NCBI RefSeq assembly: GCF_037126465.1
Contig: NC_088210.1
Coordinates: 10,314,011 to 10,378,010 of the forward strand
DNA: 64,000 bases
DNA from: Ornithodoros turicata
Lineage: Eukaryota > Arthropoda > Arachnida > Ixodida > Argasidae
Direction: 5' to 3'
The notes under the pieces were generated by a model. That model saw only the letters and a list, made by a program, of their open reading frames with translations. It was not told where the DNA came from and made no database searches. The translations under genes were made by a program, and so were the position numbers. This document shows positions 63,951-64,000 of this stretch, piece after piece (positions within the stretch are counted from its first letter, which is position 1; each line of letters begins with the position of its first letter).

Positions 63951-64000
63951 CGCACTCCTCATTTGTTCGAAATTGGAAGACATGCTTTTTTAAATTAACA

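Overview
The window is nuclear DNA from a eukaryote. It has spliceable exons, microsatellites, a tRNA-derived SINE, I-like and Jockey/CR1-like LINEs, Ty3/gypsy elements of the CsRn1 type and hAT relics. The mix, and a Cys-rich protein family that I remember as expanded in ticks, suggests an arthropod, most likely a tick. That is inference; nothing here fixes the species. Almost the whole window is transposable elements, many nested in one another, plus two long tandem arrays. Only two loci look like possible host genes: a THAP-domain exon (34760-35122) and an intron-containing Cys-rich gene (46079-48727) with a broken second copy at 3111-4330.

Left part (1-9040): a 5'-truncated I-like LINE on the minus strand (365-3110) abuts the broken Cys-rich gene copy. 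Then come a truncated gypsy element (5284-7612, minus) and a composite repeat (7640-9040) that carries a LINE fragment. Centre-left (10208-28860): a 7 x 299-bp array; a nearly complete CsRn1-type LTR retrotransposon (12345-17199) with a solo LTR of another family inside its 3' LTR; 504-bp tandem units; an inverted-repeat structure with arms of about 1.4 kb (18822-26820) whose left arm holds a gypsy element (19778-23603); a hammerhead-ribozyme-like motif (26958-27038); and a hAT transposase relic.

Centre-right (31267-51469): several non-autonomous DNA elements with readable termini and target-site duplications, the THAP exon, LINE fragments, a second CsRn1-type element (37112-41488, minus) and the intact Cys-rich gene copy, whose intron has taken in a SINE and a hAT-like element. 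A TA-flanked 2.4-kb element holds a perfect 39-bp-arm palindrome (50984-51064). Right part (53184-64000): a 9 x 302-bp array, a hAT relic, and a second inverted repeat (56948-57745 and 63212-63950) enclosing a SINE, a lone inverted 302-bp unit, a second composite repeat and a LINE with an intact 958-codon ORF.

Several repeats occur twice in the window, so one copy serves as the empty site for insertions in the other. This gives direct internal proof for a gypsy, a hAT, a SINE and a LINE-tail insertion. No rRNA, functional tRNA, CRISPR array or bacterial-type operon was seen.
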